64,000 nt of DNA. Origin: CAZRIZ01 sp964625885. Its GTDB lineage: Bacteria; Patescibacteriota; Saccharimonadia; Saccharimonadales; Saccharimonadaceae. The notes under the pieces were generated by a model that worked only from the letters and a program-made list of their open reading frames with translations, was not told where the DNA came from and ran no database searches. Position 1 is the first letter of the stretch. Each line of letters starts with the position of its first letter. A program made the translations under genes and the position numbers. Below, piece after piece: positions 16,052-24,807 of this stretch. The DNA is taken from assembly GCA_964625885.1 (NCBI GenBank), contig CAZVBM010000001.1, positions 1-64,000 of the forward strand, given 5' to 3'.

Positions 16052-17384
16052 CACTAGCGGCAAAATTCAGCCACAAAATATTGATGCTGAAAAGAGTATC
16101 TTAGGCGCTATTTTAATTAGCGAGGACGTCCTGGGCGACACCGCCGAGAAACTAAAGCCTGGAGATTTTTACGACGAGCGCCACGACCTGATATTCTCAG
16201 CTGCGCTCCGACTTTACGAGAAACACACACCGGTTGACCTACTAACTTTGACCGACGAACTTAGAAAATCTAAAGATTTAACCAAGGTTGGTGGCGCTGC
16301 CTACTTAGCAGAACTAACCAACTATGTACCCACTGCGGCTCACGCAGATGCCTATGCCGACCTGGTGAGTCAAGCCGCCATGCGTCGTCGTTTGATCTCA
16401 GCTAGCGCTGAGATTAGTGAGATGAGCTTTAACGACAATGCACCAGTTAACGAACTTATTGAAAAAGCTGAGCAAAAACTTTTTAGCGTATCAAACCAGA
16501 GTGTTAAAAAAGAGTTAATTCCAATCGAAGACATTTTAAGTGACAGTTTTGACCGCATTGAAGAGTTGCATAAAAACAAAGGCGGGCTGCGTGGCGTACC
16601 AACTGGATATCCTGATTTAGACAAAATTACCGCCGGTTTTCAACCTTCTGATCTGGTAATATTAGCAGCTCGGCCAGCCATGGGTAAAACCACCTTGGTA
16701 ACCAATTTAGCCTACAACGTCGCCACTATCGCTAAAAAAGCCGTGCTGTTCTTTAGCCTCGAGATGAGCAAAGAGCAATTAGTTGATCGCATGCTAGCTG
16801 ACGCCAGTGGTGTTGATGCTTGGAAGATTCGCACCGGCAACTTGAAAGATGAAGATTTCTCAAAGATCTCTGAAGCCATGGGGGTGATGGCCGAAGCCCA
16901 GATTATGATTGACGACACGCCAGGTTTATCGGTACTAGAAATGCGCACCAAGGCTCGTCGAGCAGCTCGTAATGCCGAAGTCGGATTGATTATTGTCGAC
17001 TACTTACAGTTAATGGAGGCCACGACCAAATCACGCGACGGCAATCGTGTTCAAGAGGTCAGTGAAATATCACGCGGACTCAAGCTACTAGCTCGCGAAC
17101 TAAACGCGCCAGTCATTGCTCTGAGCCAGCTCTCCCGCACTGTAGAATCACGCCGACCACAAGTGCCACAACTCGCTGACCTGCGTGAGTCGGGCTCAAT
17201 TGAGCAAGATGCTGACGTCGTAATGTTTATTTACCGCGAAGCCTATTACAATGCCGAAACCGAACGTGAAAACATCACTGATCTAATTATCGCCAAGCAC
17301 CGCAATGGACCAACTGGTAAAATAGAACTATACTTCAACCCAGAACGACTGCGCTTTGAATCAATGGATAGCACCCGCGAGTAA
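16038..17384 (+). CDS. dnaB: Replicative DNA helicase DnaB
   Basis: A 448-residue helicase. The N-terminal primase-interacting domain starts IQPQNIDAEKSILGAI. The RecA-like domain has Walker A ARPAMGKTT (about 214-222), Walker B IIVDYLQLM (about 317-325), the arginine-finger region LRESGSIEQDADVV and the terminal ERLRFE. It unwinds DNA at the fork. I start at ATG 16038 with GGAGGAGAGG upstream; the in-frame TTG at 16035 is unlikely. It overlaps dnaX, so clamp loader and helicase are translated together. Confidence 0.97.
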   Translation: MAKSDTSGKIQPQNIDAEKSILGAILISEDVLGDTAEKLKPGDFYDERHDLIFSAALRLYEKHTPVDLLTLTDELRKSKDLTKVGGAAYLAELTNYVPTAAHADAYADLVSQAAMRRRLISASAEISEMSFNDNAPVNELIEKAEQKLFSVSNQSVKKELIPIEDILSDSFDRIEELHKNKGGLRGVPTGYPDLDKITAGFQPSDLVILAARPAMGKTTLVTNLAYNVATIAKKAVLFFSLEMSKEQLVDRMLADASGVDAWKIRTGNLKDEDFSKISEAMGVMAEAQIMIDDTPGLSVLEMRTKARRAARNAEVGLIIVDYLQLMEATTKSRDGNRVQEVSEISRGLKLLARELNAPVIALSQLSRTVESRRPQVPQLADLRESGSIEQDADVVMFIYREAYYNAETERENITDLIIAKHRNGPTGKIELYFNPERLRFESMDSTRE

Positions 17385-17385
17385 T

Positions 17386-18906
17386 ATGTCAAAAATAACC
17401 AAGTTTTCTATCTATCGACAACGCTATGCCTTAGCGCTCGCGATCATCAGTCTGCTATTGATCATCGTTTTGTTAATCACTGGCCTATATGCCCCAAACG
17501 GCTTAGCCCAAACTGAAATAAACTCAGCCGTCGCCAGTCATAAACTAGGCTTTGCGAACCTCTTTGAATCCCACAACATCGTCAATCTACCATATAAGAT
17601 TCTGCAAAAGTTCAGTATGGGCATCTTTGGACTGTCAATTTTTTCCATAAAACTGCCATCGCTCTTAATTGCCGCCGTTACCGCTGTTAGCCTGTTTGTC
17701 TTAATTGACGCCTGGACAGATCGACGCAGCGCCACTCTAGCAACTATTATTATTCTTATATCTAGTCGCTGGCTATTCCTCAGCCAGCTCGGCGACCATC
17801 AGGTGGCAACCATTGGACTATCGATTCTACTAACCTCAGCGCTGGCTCTACTAACCCAGCAAGCCAATGCAATTTATCAGGCTAAGAAGCGACCAAAACA
17901 CTATAAAGTTGGCCTAATCGCGCTACTATTGACAATCTTTATCTCCGCCGGATTACTATTCTACTTCCCAATGGGGGCTTACTTAATATTTATTATTAGC
18001 CTAACAATGCTAATGCACCCATTTGTGCGCCTGTCCCTCAAACGGCTTAATAAGCTACTGAGCAGTACTTGGTATTTTATTGGGCTGGCTTGTTTAGTGG
18101 TATCACTTACACCCCTAGCCATCGGTTTAATTAAAGACGGTGATATTGCCGCTAGTCTATTCAACCTTGACAGCTTTAACTTTAGTCTGCTTAACAATAT
18201 AAAGTTCCTCCTAAAAGAATTTTTGGACTTTAGTCCTCAGCAAAATAGCTTGTTTGCAACCCCGTGGTTTACCCTAAGCGCCGTGGTTCTTATTGTTATT
18301 GGAGCTTTTCGAGAAATTCGCACCAGCTACAAACCACGCAGCTCAATCATTATCATGTGGCTATTTGCAGCTATAATAATCAGCCTATTTTCGCAACAAG
18401 CTATTATTCTAACCTTCGTACCATGCGCGCTGTCATTAGCTATGGGCTTGGACTATATTCTGGTCAGTTGGTACCGAATTTTCCCTCGCAATCCAGTGGC
18501 GCGTTTTGCCGGACTGATTCCGATTGTTGTCTTGCTATCCAGCCTAGTACTCTACAACCTAGACGCCTACGTCAACGCCTATCATTATCAACCAGGCTTA
18601 GCAGACCAATTCAGCACCGACTTGCGTTTGCTACAAAAAGAACTCAAGAACCATGGCGGTGGCTACGAACCAATTCGACTGATTGCCAGCCATCGTTTTA
18701 ACGAAGCTGAATTTTATCAAATTTTAGTGGCTCAAAATCACAACATTGTTGTGGTCGATAAGTATGAAAACGATTGTAAAGAGCAGCAAATTGCCACTCG
18801 ATTGGCGCGCGATCCGCTAAACGATTACGATATTAATCACATCGTCACCTCACATTTCGCGCAAAACGCTGACCGCTTTTATATATACAAGAAACCGCAG
18901 AAATAG
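17386..18906 (+). CDS. GT-C type membrane glycosyltransferase (ArnT/PMT-like)
   Basis: 506 residues with about ten hydrophobic helices spread through the first 400 residues and a soluble C-terminal part of about 95 residues. The first periplasmic loop after helix 1 (LYAPNGLAQTEINSAVAS) is where GT39/GT-C enzymes carry a catalytic acid; here the candidate is the Glu of QTEIN. The likely role is sugar transfer from a lipid carrier at the outer face of the membrane. The start lies 1 base after the dnaB stop, so it is in the dnaX-dnaB operon. The family call is by topology, not by a strong signature. Confidence 0.62.
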   Translation: MSKITKFSIYRQRYALALAIISLLLIIVLLITGLYAPNGLAQTEINSAVASHKLGFANLFESHNIVNLPYKILQKFSMGIFGLSIFSIKLPSLLIAAVTAVSLFVLIDAWTDRRSATLATIIILISSRWLFLSQLGDHQVATIGLSILLTSALALLTQQANAIYQAKKRPKHYKVGLIALLLTIFISAGLLFYFPMGAYLIFIISLTMLMHPFVRLSLKRLNKLLSSTWYFIGLACLVVSLTPLAIGLIKDGDIAASLFNLDSFNFSLLNNIKFLLKEFLDFSPQQNSLFATPWFTLSAVVLIVIGAFREIRTSYKPRSSIIIMWLFAAIIISLFSQQAIILTFVPCALSLAMGLDYILVSWYRIFPRNPVARFAGLIPIVVLLSSLVLYNLDAYVNAYHYQPGLADQFSTDLRLLQKELKNHGGGYEPIRLIASHRFNEAEFYQILVAQNHNIVVVDKYENDCKEQQIATRLARDPLNDYDINHIVTSHFAQNADRFYIYKKPQK

Positions 18907-18941
18907 GGTACAATATATAGTATTGAAAAAGGAGACTTATT

Positions 18942-19223
18942 ATGGCTTTTGACCAATTAAAGATGCTAAATGAGGTGCGTAAAGCACAAAAAGAACTAGC
19001 TAAAGAAATTGTTGAGGTTGAGGCTGGCGACGGCGCTGTCGTAGTCCAAATCACCGGTGAGATTAAAATCAAAGACGTCAAGATTGACCCTGAGTTGATT
19101 GACCTAGAACATATCGGCGAACTAGAAGAGTGGATTAAGATTGCCGTTCGTGATGGCCTGCAAAAAGCCCAAGAGATCGCTACCGAAAAAATGAAGCCGT
19201 TTATGGGCGGCCTAGGGTTGTAG
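18942..19223 (+). CDS. ybaB: YbaB/EbfC family nucleoid-associated protein
   Basis: A 93-residue member of the YbaB/EbfC family: helical MLNEVRKAQKELAKEI, a central strand AVVVQITGEIKIKDVKID, and a C-terminal helix ending MKPFMGGLGL. Dimers bind DNA. It sits directly before recR, the classic dnaX-ybaB-recR association, here separated from dnaX by two genes. AAAAAGGAGAC gives a good ribosome binding site, and a TACAAT box at 18909 suggests its own promoter. Confidence 0.92.
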   Translation: MAFDQLKMLNEVRKAQKELAKEIVEVEAGDGAVVVQITGEIKIKDVKIDPELIDLEHIGELEEWIKIAVRDGLQKAQEIATEKMKPFMGGLGL

Positions 19224-19230
19224 TAAATCA

Positions 19231-19851
19231 GTGCGAAATATCATCCCGCGTGCTTTGGCTAATTTAATTAATGAGCTGAGCAACCTGCCTGGTGTTGGTG
19301 CTCATACTTCGGAGCGCTATGCTTACTTTTTGCTGAAATCCAACCAAGCCACAGTTGATAATTTAAAAAACGCGATCGGTGCTATAAAAAACGAAGTTAA
19401 ATCTTGCCCGGTAACTTTTGCTCTAATCGATCAGGATGAGGAAACTTCGCCGCTCTACACAAGCGCCGATCGTAATAAAAAATTAGTCGCCCTGGTAGAG
19501 GAGCCATTAGATATTGTGCCAATTGAACGAACTGGCAAATTTACCGGCACTTATCACGTTTTAGGGGGTGTACTGTCGCCAATTGACGGCGTAGGGCCAA
19601 ATGACCTACACATCAAAGAGCTAATTCAGCGATTAAAAGACGATAAAGTAGAGGAGCTGATTATCGCCACCAATGCTAGCGTTGAGGGCGAATCAACCGC
19701 ACTTTATATCGAAAAGCAAATTGAAGAAGCGGGCATAAAGTTGACCATTTCACGTTTAGCCCGCGGCATCCCGGTCGGAGTAGATCTAGAGTATGCCGAC
19801 CAAATCACCCTCGGACAGGCCCTAGAGGGTAGAAAGGTAGTCAATGAATAA
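19231..19851 (+). CDS. recR: Recombination protein RecR, zinc finger degenerate
   Basis: A 206-residue RecR. An N-terminal helix-hairpin-helix (LPGVGAHTSERYAYFLL), a Toprim domain (KKLVALVEEPLDIVPIERT) and the C-terminal SRLARGIPVGVDLEYADQIT are all present. The four-cysteine zinc finger that normally lies between them is reduced to one cysteine (VKSCPVTFALIDQDEE, then SPLYTSADR). RecR acts with RecO and RecF in gap repair. It starts with GTG, since no ATG fits, and lies 7 bases after ybaB. Its stop overlaps the next gene by 8 bases. Confidence 0.94.
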   Translation: MRNIIPRALANLINELSNLPGVGAHTSERYAYFLLKSNQATVDNLKNAIGAIKNEVKSCPVTFALIDQDEETSPLYTSADRNKKLVALVEEPLDIVPIERTGKFTGTYHVLGGVLSPIDGVGPNDLHIKELIQRLKDDKVEELIIATNASVEGESTALYIEKQIEEAGIKLTISRLARGIPVGVDLEYADQITLGQALEGRKVVNE

Positions 19852-20842
19852 AAAGATAGCTCAAGAAGTTTGGCAAAAAATTCAAGTTGCTGAAAATATT
19901 GTAATCATTCAAGCTGAGAATCCCGACATTGATTCGCTTGGCAGCGCCTTAGCCCTGGAAGACCTGCTTTATCAAGCTAGCAAAAAAACTAGCCTTTATT
20001 GCCCAGTCAGCCTGCCGAAATACATTCGCTACGTCGAAGGATGGGATAGGGTAAGTGATGAATTTGATTATCAAGCTGACTTGGCAATTATCGTTGATAC
20101 TGCCAGCCAAGTTTTATTAAGCAAAACATTAGAGAAAGATGCTATAAATCACTGGTTGCAAAATCACCCAAGCATCACTATTGACCATCACGACGACACG
20201 CCACCCAGCCTGCCGTTTGACAGCTTGCTCGTTATTGAGAAGGCGGCAGCCAGCGCAGAGATTATTTATAATTTAGCTAAGGAATTGGAATTAGAAATCA
20301 CACCAACATGCGCGACCTACCTAATGGCAGCAATTAGTGGCGACACACTTGGCATGTCAACACCGACTGTTACGGCTGAGCTATTCCGCATTATGGCTGA
20401 GTTAACCGATTGCGGCGCCAACATCTCTAAGATTGAAGACTCTCGACGCGAACTGAGCAAAAAGCCACAAGAAATCCTCGACTACAAAGCCGATTTAATA
20501 AAACGAATTGAGTATCACGACGAAGGTCGTATAGCGACAATCTTGATTCCTTTTGAGGATATACAAGAATATTCAGATCTATACAACCCTAGCGTTTTGG
20601 TACTAGACGAAATGCGCTCAGTTGAGAATGTCGAGGTAGCAATTGCTTTTAAGACCTACCCAGACGGCAAAGTCACCGGCAAGATCCGCACCAATAAACC
20701 GGTCGCTAACTTGATTGCTGGCTATTTCGGCGGAGGTGGACATGCTTTTGCAGCTGGATTTAGGGCTTATGACGATTATGCTACAATTTTGACAGAAACA
20801 ATCAAACAAACTAGCGAGGTGCTTGATAATGAAGCTTTATAA
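19844..20842 (+). CDS. DHH/DHHA1 phosphoesterase (NrnA/RecJ-like)
   Basis: 332 residues. DHH domain motifs: NPDIDSLGSALAL near residue 26 (metal-binding aspartates), IIVDTAS, and ITIDHHDD (the DHH triad). The C-terminal DHHA1 domain ends with GGGGHAFAAGF. Such enzymes degrade short oligoribonucleotides, pAp or cyclic dinucleotides; which substrate applies here cannot be told. The first motif lacks the usual leading histidine (AENPD instead of H-x-x-PD). It overlaps recR at its start and cysS at its end, so it is part of a tight ybaB-recR-DHH-cysS operon. Confidence 0.88.
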   Translation: MNKKIAQEVWQKIQVAENIVIIQAENPDIDSLGSALALEDLLYQASKKTSLYCPVSLPKYIRYVEGWDRVSDEFDYQADLAIIVDTASQVLLSKTLEKDAINHWLQNHPSITIDHHDDTPPSLPFDSLLVIEKAAASAEIIYNLAKELELEITPTCATYLMAAISGDTLGMSTPTVTAELFRIMAELTDCGANISKIEDSRRELSKKPQEILDYKADLIKRIEYHDEGRIATILIPFEDIQEYSDLYNPSVLVLDEMRSVENVEVAIAFKTYPDGKVTGKIRTNKPVANLIAGYFGGGGHAFAAGFRAYDDYATILTETIKQTSEVLDNEAL

Positions 20843-22253
20843 TACCATGAGTCGTCAGATTGAAGACTTTGAGCCAATTGATCCACCAACCGTAAAGATG
20901 TACAGCTGCGGCCCCACCGTTTATGACGAGCCACATGTTGGCAACTGGTCAGCTTATATTTACTGGGATGTTTTGATACGTGCCCTTACCTTAAACGGTT
21001 ACAAAGTCGAGCGAGTTATAAATCTAACCGATGTCGGCCACCTAGTTTCTGACGCCGATGAAGGCGAGGATAAGCTCGCTAAACGTGCCCAGCGCGATAA
21101 AGTAACCGCTTGGGATATCGCCGATAAATACATCGCCAGTTTCATGTCTGGTTTTCGTCAGCTCAATTTAATTGAGCCAATTAAATTTGCCCGCGCCACC
21201 GATTTTATACCTGAACAATTGGAGATTGTTCGGCAATTAAAAAACCTTGGCTTAACTTATCAAATTAGCGATGGTATTTATTTTGATACCGCCAAATTAC
21301 CAGACTACGGCAAGCTGGCCAGACTAGACATCAAGAGTCTACAAGCTGGCGCTCGTGTCGAATACAATCCAGAAAAGCGCAATCCGACCGATTTTGCCCT
21401 ATGGAAATTTTCTCAAGAAAAGCGCGACATGGAGTGGGAGACGCCAAGCGACTTACTAGATTCAGTTGAGCCAGTTATGGGATTTCCCGGCTGGCATCTC
21501 GAATGTAGTGCTATTATTCATAGTCTACTGGGCGACGAAATTGACATTCACACTGGCGGTATTGATCACGTGCCGGTTCACCATACTAACGAAATTGCCC
21601 AGATGGAGCCGATTACTAAGAAACCAGTAGCGCGCTTTTGGTTGCACAACTACCATCTCAAAGTTGATGGCACTAAGATATCTAAGAGTCTAGGGAATGG
21701 TTATGTTTTAGCTGATTTGGCCGAGCGTGGCTATTCACCAATCGACTTTCGCATGTCAATTCTACAAAGCCACTACCAATCCGAAGGCAACTTTAGTTTT
21801 GAAGCACTGGATGCAGCCGCTAACCGCTTGAAGCGTTGGCGCAAAGTGGCCGACTTAAGACACCAGCTTTATCAACAATCAAACACCAATCCAAGCAATC
21901 TACTAGCTAGTAAAAAGCATATTCTAAACATCGTTAATGAAAATATCGACACACCAAAAGCCCTGATGGAAATCGATCAAGTTTTTCATCAACTCGAAGA
22001 GCTTGATCCAGCCCAAATTAGCCGTACCGCGCTAACCGAGCTAGTGCAATTCATTGACGACCTACTAGGCTTTGATTTGATTAAGAAATCACCTGACATC
22101 GATGATGAAAGCAAAAAGCTAATCAAGCAACGCGAGCAGGCGAGGGCTCAAAAAGACTACAAGCAGGCCGACAAGATTCGCAACCAGCTTGCCAAAGACG
22201 GCATCTTACTTGACGACAAGCCTGAGAATAAAACCGTTTGGTTTTACGCCTAA
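20829..22253 (+). CDS. cysS: Cysteine-tRNA ligase
   Basis: A 474-residue class I synthetase. Zinc ligand Cys27 lies in YSCGPTVYD; the HIGH-equivalent is HVGN (36-39); other zinc and substrate residues are in GWHLECSA and TGGIDHVPVHHTNEIAQ; the KMSKS-equivalent is KISKS at about 283. Zinc binding is intact, unlike in DnaX and RecR of the same genome. I start at ATG 20829 with GAGGTG 8 bases upstream; an in-frame TTG at 20823 is less likely. The start overlaps the DHH phosphoesterase gene by 14 bases. Confidence 0.96.
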   Translation: MKLYNTMSRQIEDFEPIDPPTVKMYSCGPTVYDEPHVGNWSAYIYWDVLIRALTLNGYKVERVINLTDVGHLVSDADEGEDKLAKRAQRDKVTAWDIADKYIASFMSGFRQLNLIEPIKFARATDFIPEQLEIVRQLKNLGLTYQISDGIYFDTAKLPDYGKLARLDIKSLQAGARVEYNPEKRNPTDFALWKFSQEKRDMEWETPSDLLDSVEPVMGFPGWHLECSAIIHSLLGDEIDIHTGGIDHVPVHHTNEIAQMEPITKKPVARFWLHNYHLKVDGTKISKSLGNGYVLADLAERGYSPIDFRMSILQSHYQSEGNFSFEALDAAANRLKRWRKVADLRHQLYQQSNTNPSNLLASKKHILNIVNENIDTPKALMEIDQVFHQLEELDPAQISRTALTELVQFIDDLLGFDLIKKSPDIDDESKKLIKQREQARAQKDYKQADKIRNQLAKDGILLDDKPENKTVWFYA

Positions 22254-22290
22254 TTTTGATAATTTTATAACCGATACGCGATTTACTACT

Positions 22291-22419
22291 CTAGCCTTTA
22301 CTAATAGTCACTTCTCGGGGACGCTTGATGGCGCCTGTCGTTACAGGGCCATTGGCACTAAGCCCTCCGTCGTAACTGCGAGATTCCCCTCGAAGTGGCT
22401 ATTGGACCGGCTAGTTTTT
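22291..22419 (+). ncRNA. Structured RNA candidate or palindromic element with a terminal T run
   Basis: A 124-base block between convergent cysS and the AI-2E permease gene. The ends pair (CTAGCC/GGCTAG). A long second stem follows (AATAGTCACTTCTCGGGGA with TCCCCTCGAAGTGGCTATT). Inside is a hairpin GATGGC-CCTGT-CGTT-ACAGG-GCCATT and a smaller GGC-ACTAA-GCC. TTTTT follows the outer stem on the plus strand only, as for an RNA made in that direction. It does not match SRP, 6S, tmRNA or RNase P RNA that I can recognise. A MITE-like repeat is the main alternative. Confidence 0.45.
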
Positions 22420-22447
22420 ACAGCTAACAGGCAACACCACCGAATTC

Positions 22448-23545
22448 TCAATGTCGGCGATTGATAATAAAATCTTCAAACAATATCTTAGCGCAGCCGC
22501 CAATTGGGATGGCAATAATACCACCCAAAATGCCAAACATAAAAGTACCAAGCGTAATCGACGCCAAGATTAGGAGCGTGCTCATGTCAACCCGCTTTGA
22601 CTGAATCATCGGCCCAATAATATTGCCCTCAATCTGTTGATAAATAAAGTAATAGATCGTAAACACTAGTGCTGCCTGCCAGCTATAAACTAGCATAAAT
22701 AAAACAGTAATAATAAGACCTATGGTCGTGCCAAACATCGGAATAATTGATGACAGAAATAGCGTCATGCCAAACAGTGCGATCATACCTTGCGGGAAGG
22801 GAAAGATGAGTGAAATGATAAACAAGACTACGCTAGCAATCAGGCCGTTTATTAGCGCCACCATTACCTGACCACTAACAAACCCAACCACCACCGCATA
22901 CATGCGTTGCAGCAAGTTCTCGTGATGGGCTTTTAGTTTTTTATCACGGTAAAAGCTAAAGATATATTTCTTAATGTTTGGCAAGTCAATCGACAGCATG
23001 ATTGAGAGCGCCAAAGTCAGCACGATTGAGACAACAGAATTGGCGGCCGAACCAATGCCGCTGAATAACGTACCGCCGATGGCCGAAACCCAGTTCTGGC
23101 TACCAGAACTAATAGCACCAACCAAACTACTGCGCACCACCTCGGTATCCATTTTCTCAAACAAACGCGAACGCGATATGGTATCAAACAAGCCATTTAT
23201 GGTCTCGGGCGCATTTTTGACAATGTTTGTAATCTGCTCGATTAAAGCCGGCACCAATAACCAGGCCGCCACGAGTATAACTATAATTACACCAAAGTAG
23301 GCGATTAAAGCCGGTCCGGCTCGCTTGCCTTTGAAAAGCTTTTTCTTAGCCAAACGGCTAACCACCGGGTTGAGTGACGCCGCCAAAAAGATAGCAATGC
23401 CGAATAGAATTAATGCTGTGCGTGCCCAGAATATTAAGCCGATACCTGCCGATATACCTAGTAGAATCATCCAAAATCGAAAGATAGTGTGATTATCAAC
23501 ATCGATTTTCACCTCACGCGAGGATTTGTTGTTATCAGTTTTCAT
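22448..23545 (-). CDS. AI-2E family transporter
   Basis: 365 residues with seven to eight membrane helices and the AI-2E (UPF0118) pattern: NPVVSRLAKK near helix 2, an amphipathic middle region, then a helix pair ending PIGGCAKILFEDF. The family includes exporters of autoinducer-2 and Na+/H+ antiporters; the substrate here is unknown. A single gene convergent with cysS, transcribed just after tgt in the same direction with 31 bases between them. Confidence 0.85.
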   Translation of the reverse strand: MKTDNNKSSREVKIDVDNHTIFRFWMILLGISAGIGLIFWARTALILFGIAIFLAASLNPVVSRLAKKKLFKGKRAGPALIAYFGVIIVILVAAWLLVPALIEQITNIVKNAPETINGLFDTISRSRLFEKMDTEVVRSSLVGAISSGSQNWVSAIGGTLFSGIGSAANSVVSIVLTLALSIMLSIDLPNIKKYIFSFYRDKKLKAHHENLLQRMYAVVVGFVSGQVMVALINGLIASVVLFIISLIFPFPQGMIALFGMTLFLSSIIPMFGTTIGLIITVLFMLVYSWQAALVFTIYYFIYQQIEGNIIGPMIQSKRVDMSTLLILASITLGTFMFGILGGIIAIPIGGCAKILFEDFIINRRH

Positions 23546-23576
23546 AATATCTATATTTTACACCAAAAGCAGAACA

Positions 23577-24776
23577 CTAGCGAGAGTTAAGATATTTAGC
23601 TAAAAATTCCTGCTTGAATTCGTCGCAATTGCCGTCAAGCAAGCTTTGGCGGATTTGTTTAGTGAGGTTCACTACAAAATATTCGTTATGTTGACTGGTT
23701 AGCATAGCGGCTAGAATTTCATTAGATTTAAATAGGTGATGTAGGTAGGCCCGCGTATAGCCAGCTCGGCAAACCGGACAATCACAGTCGGAATCAATTG
23801 GCGAGAAATCAGTTTTGTTAGCAACGTTTAAGATGTTTAATCGCCCGGCGTGAGTATAGAGCGCGCCGTTACGCGCTTGACGAGTTGGCGCTACGCAGTC
23901 GAAAGTATCAATGCCATTCTCTACACCCAAAAACAAATCCATTGGATGCGCACCCATGCCTAAAAGATGGCGCGGTTTGTTTTCTGGCAAGATCTGATTA
24001 ACCAAACCAACAAACGGCTCAATTTCTTCGGTCTTAAACACGCCACCGATGCCATAGCCATCAAAATCGCGGCTGGCCATAAACTCAGCTGATTCACGGC
24101 GCAAATCGGTTTCGTGCGCACCTTGCACCACGCCATAAAGCGCCTGCAAGGGCTGGCCATTTTTAGTATGTTCTTGGTTTAACCTCTCATGCTCCACTAG
24201 ACAGCGATCAGCCCATAAATGCGTCCGTCGCATAGCTATTTCAATCTCAGCCCGCGGAGCAGTAGGGGAAGTTAGTTGATCAAACGCCATGTGAATGTCA
24301 GCACCAATCGCATGTTGAGCCCGCATCGACGACTCTGGTGTCATTTCTAGCTGACTGCCGTCAATATGCGAACGAAACTTCACACCTTCGTCAGTAATCT
24401 TGACGCGACCGCCATGATTAATTGACGCTGATTTAACCGTTTCTTTTAAGCCGCGGTCATAAGCCATGCCAAGCGAGAAAATCTGAAAACCACCACTGTC
24501 GGTAAAAGTCGGACCAGACCAATTCATAAACTTAGCCAAGCCACCAGCTTGCTCAACAATCTCCACGCCTGGCTGTAAAATCAAATGATAAGTATTTGCC
24601 AAAACCGATTGCCCGCCCAAAGCCCTAACATCGTCAACACTCAGCGCCTTGACTGCCGCTTTGGTCGCCGCCACACTAAAACTCGGCGTCTCAATATCGC
24701 TGTGTGGTGTATGAATCACCCCGGCGCGCATTAGACCCGGCCCACGCTTAATAATTTCAAATTCAATCGCTCGCAT
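23577..24776 (-). CDS. tgt: tRNA-guanine transglycosylase with an altered base-binding pocket
   Basis: A 399-residue Tgt that exchanges G34 in GUN anticodons for a deazaguanine base. Catalytic features are present: NTYHL, TFTDSGGFQIFSL with the active Asp, VVQGA, and the zinc site CDCPVCRAGYTRAYLHHL. Two segments that line the base pocket differ from classical preQ1 enzymes: FDQLTSPTA instead of FDECTPxP, and GIGGVFKTEE instead of the usual GG-LAVGE. This may mean a different base preference. A TATAAT box ends 8 bases before the ATG and there is no Shine-Dalgarno site (leaderless). Confidence 0.93.
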   Translation of the reverse strand: MRAIEFEIIKRGPGLMRAGVIHTPHSDIETPSFSVAATKAAVKALSVDDVRALGGQSVLANTYHLILQPGVEIVEQAGGLAKFMNWSGPTFTDSGGFQIFSLGMAYDRGLKETVKSASINHGGRVKITDEGVKFRSHIDGSQLEMTPESSMRAQHAIGADIHMAFDQLTSPTAPRAEIEIAMRRTHLWADRCLVEHERLNQEHTKNGQPLQALYGVVQGAHETDLRRESAEFMASRDFDGYGIGGVFKTEEIEPFVGLVNQILPENKPRHLLGMGAHPMDLFLGVENGIDTFDCVAPTRQARNGALYTHAGRLNILNVANKTDFSPIDSDCDCPVCRAGYTRAYLHHLFKSNEILAAMLTSQHNEYFVVNLTKQIRQSLLDGNCDEFKQEFLAKYLNSR

Positions 24777-24784
24777 ACTCTCAT

Positions 24785-24801
24785 ATTATACCTGATATAA
24801 T
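24785..24801. promoter_or_regulatory. Divergent leaderless promoters of tgt and the 24808 gene
   Basis: Only 31 bases separate the two start codons. They hold TATAAT for tgt (minus strand, 24790-24785) and TGATATAAT for the plus gene (TATAAT at 24796-24801). Each -10 box ends 6-8 bases before its ATG, so both transcripts would start at or beside the start codon. The -35 region of each promoter lies inside the other gene. Confidence 0.75.
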
Positions 24802-24807
24802 AGCCAT

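Noticed and set aside
22291..22419. SRP RNA, 6S RNA, tmRNA or RNase P RNA
   Set aside because: I could find none of their conserved core sequences, such as the SRP GGAAGCA loop or a tmRNA tag frame.
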